Made by a program: the position numbers and the translations under genes
Part shown: positions 7,853 through 16,339 of the stretch, in pieces
Position numbering within the stretch: the stretch's first letter is position 1
Layout: each line of letters opens with the position of its first letter
The notes under the pieces: generated by a model
What the model saw: only the letters and a program-made list of their open reading frames with translations
Told to the model about the DNA's origin: nothing
Database searches by the model: none
Virus record (IMG/VR): IMGVR_UViG_3300027896_000023
Span: 1-64,000 of that record
Source of the DNA: a virus
Reading direction: 5' to 3' (one strand)
DNA: 64,000 bases

Positions 7853-8710
7853 ATGACAGCCAAAGATAGTTTTCCTTTGAAACTTGGGTTAAATCCTTCA
7901 CGTATTGATGTACGGAACCTACAGTTTGCAGAAATGCTTTCTCCAACTGTGCCATTGCCGCCGATCCCAGAATCTTTTGACATAGACCAAATTTCTTTCA
8001 AGGAAAACATGTTTGGCAACGACATGTGGGGCGACTGTGTAATGGCTTGGCGTGCCAACCAAACCCTGCGGTTTGAGTATTGTTCTCAGAAAAAACAAAT
8101 CCCGATCACAACAAACGAGGTTCTCAACGAATATTGGATTGAACAGGGATACAAACCATCAAGCTGTTTTCTCAAGAACGCTGTCTCTCCAAAGCCAGAC
8201 GGCGGCTTAAGCATGCTGGATTCTCTCACAGCCTGGAGAAAAAATGGTTGGCAGGCAGCTGGAAAACATTACGACATTTACGCTTTCCTACAGCTTCCAG
8301 TTGCAAACGATTGGTGGGGGCAGGCACCTACAAATCCAACTCTTGCTGCAGAAATGGCCAAAGCCGACATGCTTCTAGGACAAGCAATGTATTTGCTGAA
8401 TGGTGCTGGTATTGCAGTCAATATGACTAACACCACTATGAAACAGTTTAAAGCAAATAAAAACTGGGATCTCACAGATCCAATAGACCGAACAATAATA
8501 GGCGGGCACGCGATCTACTTTACTGGCAAAAATACAACTGGTCCAGTTGCGATCAGCTGGGGCAAAAAAGTTCAGTTAACCTGGGCATGGTGGCACGTTT
8601 ACTCCAGTGAAGCATTCTGCATAGTCGACAACAAAGACAACTTCTTACCAAGTGATCCAATCAATATACCACTTCTGGAAAGCTACATGAACGCAATCGG
8701 GGCACAATAA
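7853..8710 (+). CDS. papain-like cysteine peptidase, candidate lysin
   Basis: 285 residues. A conserved-looking NDMWGDCVMAWRA near residue 58 provides a candidate nucleophilic Cys, IIGGHAIYFTG near residue 223 the candidate His, and a Trp-rich WGKKVQLTWAWWHVY follows, giving the Cys-His order of C1/C39-type peptidases. No signal peptide. It overlaps by one base (TAATG) a two-helix membrane protein and forms the only plus-strand pair within the minus-strand head module. A peptide-cleaving lysin acting on pseudomurein or S-layer is a reasonable guess; a virion peptidase is the alternative. Confidence 0.65.
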   Translation: MTAKDSFPLKLGLNPSRIDVRNLQFAEMLSPTVPLPPIPESFDIDQISFKENMFGNDMWGDCVMAWRANQTLRFEYCSQKKQIPITTNEVLNEYWIEQGYKPSSCFLKNAVSPKPDGGLSMLDSLTAWRKNGWQAAGKHYDIYAFLQLPVANDWWGQAPTNPTLAAEMAKADMLLGQAMYLLNGAGIAVNMTNTTMKQFKANKNWDLTDPIDRTIIGGHAIYFTGKNTTGPVAISWGKKVQLTWAWWHVYSSEAFCIVDNKDNFLPSDPINIPLLESYMNAIGAQ

Positions 8711-8898
8711 TGAACTGGTTAGCTTTGATCGTTTTAATCATAGGTGTCTGCGTTATAGCTGACGGCCTTGGAAGCGCCTGGGTAAAAGATGGACAATACC
8801 ACAACGTATGGTTTGATTCAGAAAGATATTTGCGGGCATTTGCCGGCGCCGTTTTATTTGTGATCGCCGTAATATGGATGCTTAATCTACACCTGTAG
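8710..8898 (+). CDS. two-helix membrane protein, holin-like
   Basis: 62 residues with two hydrophobic segments (LALIVLIIGVCVIADGLG near residues 4-21 and AFAGAVLFVIAVIWML near 43-58) separated by a charged loop. Size, topology and the TAATG coupling to the upstream peptidase fit a class II holin. Its last four codons are CTA CAC CTG TAG, i.e. the iterated 12-mer, whose complement also ends the convergent gene at 8887-9168. Confidence 0.6.
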   Translation: MNWLALIVLIIGVCVIADGLGSAWVKDGQYHNVWFDSERYLRAFAGAVLFVIAVIWMLNLHL

Positions 8899-9168
8899 TT
8901 TTGGAACAGAAGGCAATGCTTGACCGCGCAATCCGTTAAGTGTAAAACGTACACTTTTGTTCCAGCGATACTCCATAACTACGCTTATGCTAATCTTCTG
9001 AACTTTGTTGCCGCCGCACACTGGGCATTTGTTTCCTCTTTGTGCACGGTGAAAAAGATAGTTACTTGCGTGTCCACGATCAGCCTGGTCTTCACAGTCT
9101 AGACACTTGTAGATGCTTTGCTTATCCCGCATTCTACGATCTACATATTCCGGTGTTTCTTCGCCCAT
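8887..9168 (-). CDS. zinc-ribbon protein
   Basis: 93 residues with two Cys pairs, CLDCEDQ near residue 22 and CPVCGGNK near residue 48, separated by a His-containing loop, as in a zinc ribbon; the C-terminal half is basic. It ends KLQV-stop, encoded by the iterated motif shared with the convergent holin-like gene. Start ATG 9168 lies within the preceding small gene. A nucleic-acid-binding role is plausible but not shown. Confidence 0.65.
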   Translation of the reverse strand: MGEETPEYVDRRMRDKQSIYKCLDCEDQADRGHASNYLFHRAQRGNKCPVCGGNKVQKISISVVMEYRWNKSVRFTLNGLRGQALPSVPKLQV

Positions 9169-9281
9169 GCTGGACTCTCCATTTTTCTTTTACCGACAAC
9201 GTACATTGGCCAACCAATCAACCAAATTGCTGCAATTTCTACAATTGTAAATATCATTAACCAAAGTGGTGCACGCCTCAT
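9141..9281 (-). CDS. small membrane protein
   Basis: 46 residues: MRRAPLWLMIFTIVEIAAIW and a further hydrophobic stretch, then a basic tail. One long transmembrane helix is predicted by eye. It starts in an ATGA overlap with the 30-residue gene and overlaps the zinc-ribbon gene by 28 bases. GAGGCGAAG upstream serves as ribosome site. Being next to the lysis pair, it could be an accessory lysis membrane protein. Confidence 0.55.
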   Translation of the reverse strand: MRRAPLWLMIFTIVEIAAIWLIGWPMYVVGKRKMESPAWAKKHRNM

Positions 9282-9370
9282 TTTTTCTTCGCCTCAATCT
9301 GTTCTTTTGATAACGCGATCTCTTGGCAATGGCGATGAACCAAATGGTAAAACCGTTTGAAGACACTCAT
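9278..9370 (-). CDS. 30-residue peptide gene
   Basis: MSVFKRFYHLVHRHCQEIAL then a lysine-rich end. It begins in an ATGA overlap with the stop of the large metallo-hydrolase gene and ends in an ATGA overlap with the membrane protein gene, so it is tightly packed within the operon. Basic amphipathic; function unknown. Confidence 0.45.
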   Translation of the reverse strand: MSVFKRFYHLVHRHCQEIALSKEQIEAKKK

Positions 9371-11670
9371 CCCTGGAGTCCTCCTGGAAGAACAAAGCCG
9401 TCTCCTGCACCTAAAACGTCGCCTGTGTACCCAGCTTGCAACGCCAAATTTGCAAGTAAAGTTGGCAGGTTCTCCTGGGAGATCTTGTCGTTCTGCACAC
9501 TGAAGTGCGTAACAACTACTCGTGGAACCTTCATGCGCTGCGCCTGCTTAAGAGAAGTAAGCACGCTTTGATGTCCACTGTGAAGTTGTGGGCCGTCAAC
9601 GATTGTTACTCCTGCTGCAGGTGTAGGTTCTTCATCCTTCATCATGACGTTGCCATCAATGATCCAGGTGCCTATGTTTTTCAAGTAATCATCTGGAAGA
9701 GAAGAAAAGTCTGGGCTGTAGAGAACGTCTTCCTGGAAGCTGATAGCGTATGTTTTGAATTCCTCGTGATGTTCAACTGGCAGCCAAACAACATGGCAAA
9801 CTCCGATCGCTATTGGATTCTGTGTATCAACTAGAATGATTTCGCGGTCTTTGATTTTATCAGCGATCTCAGGCAGATGCATCAGTAGATCCCGCCAGGT
9901 TTCACGATGCATGTAGATGGGCACTGCAGGATCCAGCAGGGGCAACGCCGCTGTATGATCTGGGTGACCATGGGTGATTACTGCAGCTTCAAGTTTCGTC
10001 ATGATTTTGTCGACGACAATTTGGCTGCCTAAGTCAACAAGAATATCTGTTCCAGATTCCTGGAAGATTATGCTGCTGTTATGACGGTTCTCTGTCTCGT
10101 GGCTGCCAGCTGTTCCAAGAAATCTTATGTTCCAATCATCCTGCTTACGCATTGGATTCACAGGCGGTCTATCTGAAGGAAGAACATTACCGGTCTTTGG
10201 GTCTTTGCGGTGGCCTGGCCAGAAGAACCCTTCCTTCTCAGCTGGCTTCTTTTCTGGTGCATAACCATACTGCAAAGGGCTAGGTTCTTTCATGTTTTGT
10301 TCCAGCGAAGGCGGCAACAGTTCGCCTCCGCCCATATTGTTTACGCCGATGATTCCTCCTGGCGCTAAACTGTAGCCTCCGGACTTCATGATCTCGGACT
10401 TATGCAGCGGTAGCCCTCGGCTATCAAGTTCACGCACGATCGCGTCATGCAGTTCCTTGATTGTTGCACGGTCAAAACGAAACGGCTGCCCCTGTTTTGT
10501 AGCGTTCCACCATTGATGAACCGTTATATGGTCTTCCATAAGAGTAAGACTTGACAACTTATGCGGATCATAGTTGTCGACGTTGGCCATGTGTTCTAGA
10601 CTTGCAGGTGCAGATTCAGGACTATAGACGTTTGTCATAACGCCTTCAGATGTTCGCCCTGGAAAAAAATTGCCGGGAAAATCCGCTGCGTCAGAAGAAT
10701 ATTTTTTGATAAAGCTTTTCTGGAATGCTATATCCTGCAGCACAGTTGGTTCAAACGTAGATGTGTCAGCTAAGATTATGTCTGCAGGTATCTTTCCAAC
10801 GATGAAAGCAGCATGTGGAATCTCGTTCTTGTGGATCCAGTTGACTGTCATCTCATAATAGCGGCTGTCTCGATCAGTAAACAAGATAAGTGTACCTGCC
10901 TTGCTGATTTCATGGAGAGTTTCTCGGACTCCAGGTGCAACTTCAGCTTTTAAGTAGGACTCTGGCAGTGAAAGAGACGTGTCTCTCTTAGCTACAGCTG
11001 TATCTATGTTGACTGCTATGGTTAATTCAGATGAGTTGTTAACCCATTTAGGCGTTGGAAAGAAAACTTTGACGCCTCTTGGGTACTCATACTCCAAAGG
11101 TACATCAAATTTACATAGAATCTGAAAGGCGTAGGCGTAAAGCACTGTGTTTTCTGGCCAGAACTTCTTTCTTTCATCCATTGTTAGGCAATGTTTACCT
11201 ATGCTTTTCTGGAAGTCATTGTCAGTTATGGTGTGCACATCAGTTAATTTGATTACACCATAGATGTAGTTGACGTCTCCGTAGTATAATGCCTTGTTTA
11301 GCATGCCAGTATAGCTTCTACCCTTAACTATGAGGGTTTTTTCACCCTTCCAGATGCGTTCTGCAGCAGGCGCAGGCAGATAAAGACTCTTCGCAGCGAT
11401 CTGTTCAGCACTATTTCGCAGTCCCTGGACCGTTACAGCGTTCACTGGAATGCCATCTAAGTCGTCTTTTACCTCATGTAACATGCCTCTATGGCCTATT
11501 TCGGATACCAAAAGGCTGTGGTAATCCACTAAATCCACTATACTCCAGTCTGAAACCGCCTCCGGAGTCTCCCTTTTACGCATAAAAAGGGCATGTGCCA
11601 GTGCATGATCGAACACAAGTTGCTTATCATCCAATCTTCCTGGCACGGAAGACTGAGTAGAGGCGGTCAA
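9367..11670 (-). CDS. ASCH-like + HAD-like + metallo-beta-lactamase fusion
   Basis: 767 residues between portal and protease. Residues about 105-215 resemble the ASCH/PUA-like domain seen in XkdF-type phage proteins (AAERIWKGEKTLIVKGRS, then CLTMDERKKFWPENTVLYAY). Residues about 215-320 resemble a HAD-like fold (AVNIDTAVAKRD; LILFTDRDSRYYEMT). Residues about 540-765 are a metallo-beta-lactamase domain with VITHGHPDH and later His residues. A low-complexity linker with FFWPGHRKDPKTG separates them. The beta-lactamase fold could be a nuclease or phosphodiesterase. The fusion is unusual for a head operon. Confidence 0.7.
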   Translation of the reverse strand: MTASTQSSVPGRLDDKQLVFDHALAHALFMRKRETPEAVSDWSIVDLVDYHSLLVSEIGHRGMLHEVKDDLDGIPVNAVTVQGLRNSAEQIAAKSLYLPAPAAERIWKGEKTLIVKGRSYTGMLNKALYYGDVNYIYGVIKLTDVHTITDNDFQKSIGKHCLTMDERKKFWPENTVLYAYAFQILCKFDVPLEYEYPRGVKVFFPTPKWVNNSSELTIAVNIDTAVAKRDTSLSLPESYLKAEVAPGVRETLHEISKAGTLILFTDRDSRYYEMTVNWIHKNEIPHAAFIVGKIPADIILADTSTFEPTVLQDIAFQKSFIKKYSSDAADFPGNFFPGRTSEGVMTNVYSPESAPASLEHMANVDNYDPHKLSSLTLMEDHITVHQWWNATKQGQPFRFDRATIKELHDAIVRELDSRGLPLHKSEIMKSGGYSLAPGGIIGVNNMGGGELLPPSLEQNMKEPSPLQYGYAPEKKPAEKEGFFWPGHRKDPKTGNVLPSDRPPVNPMRKQDDWNIRFLGTAGSHETENRHNSSIIFQESGTDILVDLGSQIVVDKIMTKLEAAVITHGHPDHTAALPLLDPAVPIYMHRETWRDLLMHLPEIADKIKDREIILVDTQNPIAIGVCHVVWLPVEHHEEFKTYAISFQEDVLYSPDFSSLPDDYLKNIGTWIIDGNVMMKDEEPTPAAGVTIVDGPQLHSGHQSVLTSLKQAQRMKVPRVVVTHFSVQNDKISQENLPTLLANLALQAGYTGDVLGAGDGFVLPGGLQG

Positions 11671-11674
11671 AAGA

Positions 11675-13426
11675 CTATGCCCTCCGGCTTAAGTCCTCTT
11701 TTTCCGTAGAATCCAGTGGGTTGATCCATTTGTTTGTGTGCATTAAGCCGTATACCCTGGATACATCTGACTTGTATGCTTCTCCCTGGTCTCCAGCTGG
11801 CTTCGGCGCATACGCACCTGTTCTTTCCCGCAGCATTCCTGTAGCTTCAGACTCAATCGGCATGCCTTCTGCTTTACTGGGCGGCCCAAAACCCTTCGGG
11901 CTGGTTGCTTGAGGGGCACGTCCCATGCCAGAAACCTCAATATCCCCATGATCGTTGAGGCGCACGTCGAATCCTGCTTTAAGCCAGGTGAAAGCTGTAT
12001 TTGCTTTGACCTGTCCAATCTGTGCCAGGCGTACATCGTCTCGTAGCTCGAGTGTATTGAAGTGTAGATGCCAGTCTGTGATTGTGAAAGCTGGGAAAAC
12101 TCTGTGGTTCATGAGGTCTTCGCGGTTTTTATGGTGTTCCCGGATGGCGCGGTCTTGCACAGTGACCTGCATCATTGGTGTAGTGCCTGATTTTCCGTCG
12201 ACTGATCCTGTGAATATGGGCATAACGCTGTAGACACTGGCAATTGCCGCCTGCCAGATCTTGTAGTAGTCAATTGACTGCATCCGTTTGAAGTCTTCCA
12301 TGACTTTTGTAACTTGAATCTTCTCTTTGCTGCCAATCATCATGGTGCGAACTTTCTTTGTGGTGCGGAAACGCCGTAGAACAGGGTCATAAACGCGTTT
12401 CTTCATTGCCTCGTTCTCGAATTGATCCATGATTTCGTTTACTTCTTCCTGTTCATGCCCAGGGAAGTTCACTATGCTGCCCAATTTGCCTTCAGTATAG
12501 AGATCCAAGTTGAAGTCATCCATTGCCTGGATGGTTATGAGGATCTTCCAGAGGCTGATGATCTTGCTTTCAGCGTAGATGTTGGGTAAAATGCGGTCTT
12601 CACCTGCATGAATGATCTCGTCTTTGGTGAAGCGTGCTTTGATGGCGCCACCGATGCGTTGAACGTAAGCTGTTTTCTCCAAGGCTTTACCGCAGATCGG
12701 GCAATCTACCTGTGGCGCCGTGTACACCAGATCAGGCCGCCAGCAATCTGGACAAAAAAGCTGCTTTGGATCACCCAGGTGCCCTTTGTCATCTGCAACA
12801 GCACGCATGTACCGGGGATCTTCAACGTTCAGTTCCGATGGAATCTTGATGAAATCGTTAGGAAACTCCGGGTCTGAAACATACTTATAACTTATACTTA
12901 GAAAGTAGTTGCTAAGCGCCAGGTCATAGGCTAAAGTTGAATACATCAATTGATAGAATGTGATGTCTTCTGCAGGACGCGTAATCAACTGCAGGGCGCG
13001 ATCGTATTGTTCGGGGCTGGGACGCCGCAGCGGTCCACCGCAGACTACAGGTGTAGCTAATGGATTAGAAGGATCCTGGATCTCCTGGGTGCATTTGCCT
13101 TCACTTTTAACTGGCCAATCTCTGTATTCTTTGCCGCAGGACATACATTTGCCAGCGAACGCAGGTTCAATAGTCCAACCTGGACTCAGCGTCTCCCGGA
13201 TGATTGCGTTAAAAGTACGTTTCAAAACCCAGTTTGTACGTGCAACAAGCATCAATTCCTCAAAATTGTAGAGGGGTTCACGTATCATGTACTGGGGCAT
13301 CCACGAGAATTCGGGGATGACCGTGCGATCATGCTTCTGTATTGACTGCATAAAAGGATCTATTCTTTCGAATGCAGTTTCCGATTTTCTTATGACCTGA
13401 GTTTCTTGTCCTATATCCCACGGCAT
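11675..13426 (-). CDS. portal protein
   Basis: 583 residues, positioned after the large terminase and before the protease, as expected. The text has the usual portal character: membrane-distal clip and wing beta text, long helices (ILITIQAMDDFNLDLYTEGK) and a C-terminal crown. Odd are two Cys clusters, CMSCG...C...VVCGG near residues 107-150 and CPDCW...CPICG near residues 220-245, suggesting two zinc ribbons inserted in the portal. GGAG lies ten bases before ATG 13426, within the end of the 59-residue gene. Confidence 0.8.
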   Translation of the reverse strand: MPWDIGQETQVIRKSETAFERIDPFMQSIQKHDRTVIPEFSWMPQYMIREPLYNFEELMLVARTNWVLKRTFNAIIRETLSPGWTIEPAFAGKCMSCGKEYRDWPVKSEGKCTQEIQDPSNPLATPVVCGGPLRRPSPEQYDRALQLITRPAEDITFYQLMYSTLAYDLALSNYFLSISYKYVSDPEFPNDFIKIPSELNVEDPRYMRAVADDKGHLGDPKQLFCPDCWRPDLVYTAPQVDCPICGKALEKTAYVQRIGGAIKARFTKDEIIHAGEDRILPNIYAESKIISLWKILITIQAMDDFNLDLYTEGKLGSIVNFPGHEQEEVNEIMDQFENEAMKKRVYDPVLRRFRTTKKVRTMMIGSKEKIQVTKVMEDFKRMQSIDYYKIWQAAIASVYSVMPIFTGSVDGKSGTTPMMQVTVQDRAIREHHKNREDLMNHRVFPAFTITDWHLHFNTLELRDDVRLAQIGQVKANTAFTWLKAGFDVRLNDHGDIEVSGMGRAPQATSPKGFGPPSKAEGMPIESEATGMLRERTGAYAPKPAGDQGEAYKSDVSRVYGLMHTNKWINPLDSTEKEDLSRRA

Positions 13427-13431
13427 TTAGT

Positions 13432-13611
13432 TTACGCTCCTGGTTTTACTTCTGGTTTGTCAACGGTGATTTTGACTTCTTGGAGATCTATGGTGTCGGA
13501 GATGTCTTTACCGTTGATGTAAATGTGAAGTCTTGTTCCTTTCACGTTGCTGCCTAACACACGGATTTGCTTGAGTGTACTGTTAGCGTAGAAAATTTCG
13601 TCCTCAATCAT
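13432..13611 (-). CDS. 59-residue head-operon protein
   Basis: Starts MIEDEIFYANSTLKQIRVLG and continues with a beta-rich HIYINGKDISDTIDL core. It opens in an ATGA overlap with the zinc protein upstream, and its end contains the portal ribosome site. The hydrophobic-alternating pattern suggests a small beta-barrel or connector. No family recognised, but tight packing supports it as a real gene. Confidence 0.6.
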   Translation of the reverse strand: MIEDEIFYANSTLKQIRVLGSNVKGTRLHIYINGKDISDTIDLQEVKITVDKPEVKPGA

Positions 13612-14054
13612 ATTCTACTCACCTTCACTAGCCGTTTGGCTGCTTCAATTTTTGCCTCGGCATGTTGTCTCTCGACACTGCTGCGCCGGGCATTATCAAT
13701 CTGAGTCATTTGTTCAACTATCTTCTCTAGATCCTTCAATGGGTTAGGCCGTGGATCATCATTGCCAAGCATCATGCGTTTGTTTGCTGCTTGCTGCCTG
13801 CCGTCCAGTCGACGTGGCTGCCGATTAAAAACCATGCATAAACCGCAAACAGGGCACTTGTGTTCGAATTCGCTTTGCATGTCCCTGGTACCGATTCCCT
13901 GCAGGGTACCACAGTTTTGGCATCGAAAGTTAGCTACTCTGTTGTCTTTTTTGCTTGGGGCAAGAATGTTCCAACCGCCAGTTTGGGACAACGCGTTACT
14001 TAAACGTAAGTCATGCTGAATTGGCTTTGGCCCTTTTATGTAAATTTCTTTCAA
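13608..14054 (-). CDS. zinc-ribbon protein of packaging module
   Basis: 148 residues with CQNCG near residue 45 and CPVCG near residue 70, a single zinc ribbon, then a charged helical C-terminal half (LEKIVEQMTQIDNARRSSVE) that looks coiled-coil. It overlaps the terminase stop by four bases. The position between terminase and portal suggests a role at the packaging vertex; this is inference. Confidence 0.65.
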   Translation of the reverse strand: MKEIYIKGPKPIQHDLRLSNALSQTGGWNILAPSKKDNRVANFRCQNCGTLQGIGTRDMQSEFEHKCPVCGLCMVFNRQPRRLDGRQQAANKRMMLGNDDPRPNPLKDLEKIVEQMTQIDNARRSSVERQHAEAKIEAAKRLVKVSRI

Positions 14055-15610
14055 TAGTCAACAGCTCGTATGCTTATTTTAACAGGAGGCTTAAGTAAGC
14101 ATCGGAGAAGTAAACCTAAACTTTTGGGGAAGTCATCATGGCGGTCTTGTCCTTTAGGCGCTTTTGTCTTTAGCATGTTGCCGTTCCAATGTTTCTCCAG
14201 GTCGCAACATTCTGATAGGAACATGTCTCGGTACTTGCGCATTTGCACGCCGCCCATAGCTTCGCATTCTTCTTTGCTTGGGAAATCAAAGAGGCCCTCT
14301 TTAACTGCGGTAACCAAGAGTTTGCTGTTTATGTCGTCTTCCATAGCCAGGTTTGTTTTTACTCCGTCGATTTTCACACGGACTCCGCCTTCTTTCTCCC
14401 GGAGGCTTTTACGTAGAAGATCCATTGTGGGGTCACCTACACCTGCAGAATCCATAAGAACTGAAGATGCGCCGTTGTCAATCAGTGCCTGGGCGATTGC
14501 GTCAACTTGGTCAGTGTAGTCGTCGCCTTCAAACACGATCCACTTGACCACGTGGATAACTTCGCCTTCTCTCCAGCCAAGTGTGAAGACACTGCGGTCA
14601 AGAGATTTCGCTACGTCCCAGCCGCCGCCGACGACAAACATTGGTCTGCCATCTACGATTGGAAGAATAACAGGGTGCTTACGTGACAGATCAACTAGGT
14701 CTTCCAGGATGCAGAGTTTGTCAACTCCCAAACGCCATTCGCAACCATACTGTGTACGGAAGGCAATGCTGTCTATGCCAAGCTTGTCAATCATTTCTTC
14801 GCAGTAAGCCTTGTACTTTGGATTGAACTCTTGGGCTTCAGTGTAGACCACACGAAGATACCTTGGGCCTTCTTCACGTTTGGTGCAGGCATCATAGAAG
14901 TATGTGTTGATAACTTCGTTCTTAGGTGTGCCATCCAATATCCTGGCGCCACCTACTGCGGCAGCCATAGGAAAAACGTCGTTAGTCATCTTCATAGGAT
15001 CCACGTCTTCTGACTGTTCGATAATGATAAGGTTCAAAGTTTCCGACGTGATGTTTGCGTCTGGGCTGATGCTGAAGCAGCGGACCCGAAAATCATATTC
15101 GTCTCCTTCCCTGGTACGGTGTTGCAGAATGAAAAGTTCAGAACCTAATCCTTCACCGACAACAAGGCGAACACCAAAGATCTGGAGAACGCGCCTGGCG
15201 CCATTGCAACGTTTCCGCAGCCGTTCCTTCACCGTGAGGATTGTTTGGGTTGCTGCAGGCGCAAAAATTCCTACACGAAAATTCTTCTTTTTAACTCGGC
15301 AGTAATAGATGGCCAGAACGATTAAGCTGATGACAACTGCTTCTGTTTTGCCGCTTTGCCTGCACTGGTTTACTATGCCTTCTTCGCCTTTCATGGCAGT
15401 GGCTAATTCCAAAATAAGATCGGAAACTCGGTTTTGATAAGGATACAAGCCGTCAGGTAAATCATTGCGGAGGAAAGTTAAAACTACGTACCGAATGGCC
15501 CTGCAGCATTCGGTAGGCGATATTCCGCTGTTGTCAAGTATTGACTGCAGGTTGTTCAACAGTACAGTTTGTTGTTGACTCAGCTGGTTTTTTCTCCTTG
15601 GTCGTTTCAA
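14051..15610 (-). CDS. terL: terminase large subunit
   Basis: 519 residues. The ATPase half has a Walker A-like CRQSGKTE near residues 84-91 and a Walker B-like LIIIEQSEDVD near 192-202. The RNase H-like nuclease half shows acidic residues in GGWDVAKSLDRSVFTLG (near 330), LMDSAGVGDP (near 388) and RHDDFPKSLGLL (near 492). The motor cuts and packages DNA at the portal. TTG 15610 overlaps the small subunit by 77 bases; TTG 15559 is a second possibility with a shorter overlap. Confidence 0.9.
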   Translation of the reverse strand: MKRPRRKNQLSQQQTVLLNNLQSILDNSGISPTECCRAIRYVVLTFLRNDLPDGLYPYQNRVSDLILELATAMKGEEGIVNQCRQSGKTEAVVISLIVLAIYYCRVKKKNFRVGIFAPAATQTILTVKERLRKRCNGARRVLQIFGVRLVVGEGLGSELFILQHRTREGDEYDFRVRCFSISPDANITSETLNLIIIEQSEDVDPMKMTNDVFPMAAAVGGARILDGTPKNEVINTYFYDACTKREEGPRYLRVVYTEAQEFNPKYKAYCEEMIDKLGIDSIAFRTQYGCEWRLGVDKLCILEDLVDLSRKHPVILPIVDGRPMFVVGGGWDVAKSLDRSVFTLGWREGEVIHVVKWIVFEGDDYTDQVDAIAQALIDNGASSVLMDSAGVGDPTMDLLRKSLREKEGGVRVKIDGVKTNLAMEDDINSKLLVTAVKEGLFDFPSKEECEAMGGVQMRKYRDMFLSECCDLEKHWNGNMLKTKAPKGQDRHDDFPKSLGLLLRCLLKPPVKISIRAVDY

Positions 15611-16124
15611 CTATTGTGCCAATCATCTTGGCTATGTCTTCGTCACTGCCTCCAGCAACGCCGCCGCTGTTTGGTGCTACACATTTACGTATGCCCATGC
15701 GCATTTCAAGTTCAGCCAGGTCGCTGGCTAATTCACGAAGAACTTCAAGCGCTTTATCTGTGGAAGTGAATGTTTTCTCAGAAGACTTCTCTTTATTCAC
15801 CATCATGCCAAGACGCGCTTTCTGCATGACAATGCCTTCAGCTAAAGTTTTGAGGGCATCCACTTGTTCAGGTAAATCTTTCAAGAAATTTCTGTATTGA
15901 TTAAGTCCCTGATGGATGTTTTTCGTTAACAAACGCCGCATATACCTGCGAACTGAATCATCTGAGATCTTAATTTTCTCTTCTGCGCGGAGTAACGACG
16001 CAATTTTTTCAGCTGACTCCCCTCTTTCTGCAGCCTGATCGATCAAATCACGTACAATCTGGGGCAAAAGTTCAATTTTGCTGTGACGTTTAGGCTTTTT
16101 TGTTAGAGTGGACACAAGAATCAC
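15534..16124 (-). CDS. terS: terminase small subunit-like protein
   Basis: 196 residues. The N-terminal SKIELLPQIVRDLIDQAAER then ISDDSVRRYMRRL is close to the DUF3486/Mu gp27-like helix-turn-helix pattern (a leading LPxxVR followed by a segment selecting on alternating S-x-x-x-V-x-R-Y). A central helical region and a disordered C-terminus follow. Location directly before the large terminase supports DNA recognition for packaging. GTG 16124 or GTG 16115 is the start; a TATA-like GTTTATAAATA overlaps this region (16125-16135). Confidence 0.75.
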   Translation of the reverse strand: MILVSTLTKKPKRHSKIELLPQIVRDLIDQAAERGESAEKIASLLRAEEKIKISDDSVRRYMRRLLTKNIHQGLNQYRNFLKDLPEQVDALKTLAEGIVMQKARLGMMVNKEKSSEKTFTSTDKALEVLRELASDLAELEMRMGIRKCVAPNSGGVAGGSDEDIAKMIGTIVETTKEKKPAESTTNCTVEQPAVNT

Positions 16125-16237
16125 TATTTATAAACCTACTTAGTGGGAGACATCATAAAACTTTTGCGGTGTAACAAACAGTCAAACGTACGTTTCAGCA
16201 TAAAACTCAAAAGCAAAAGTACACATAACTGAGTTGA

Positions 16238-16303
16238 GGCTGGTCTAGTTGGGCATTTAAGCCATGAAATACCCCTCCGAGTTGTTAACGCCCTAGACCA
16301 GCC
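16238..16303. other. 66-base hairpin element
   Basis: GGCTGGTCTAG (16238-16248) is exactly complementary to CTAGACCAGCC (16293-16303), an 11-base stem around a 44-base loop, between the terminase genes and the RNA candidate. The outer seven pairs look like a tRNA acceptor stem, but no anticodon or T arm can be folded. It may be a DNA site (for example a packaging or recombination site) or the end of an RNA. Confidence 0.4.
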
Positions 16304-16309
16304 GTAAAA

Positions 16310-16320
16310 AAACTTATAAA
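16310..16320 (+). promoter_or_regulatory. TATA box for RNA candidate
   Basis: AACTTATAAAC is a good archaeal TATA box; the predicted transcript start is near 16342, at the left edge of the structured region. Confidence 0.45.
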
Positions 16321-16339
16321 CACAGACAAACCATTACTG

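Noticed and set aside
16238-16303. tRNA gene
   Set aside because: The outer seven pairs resemble an acceptor stem, but no anticodon arm, T loop or D loop can be formed.
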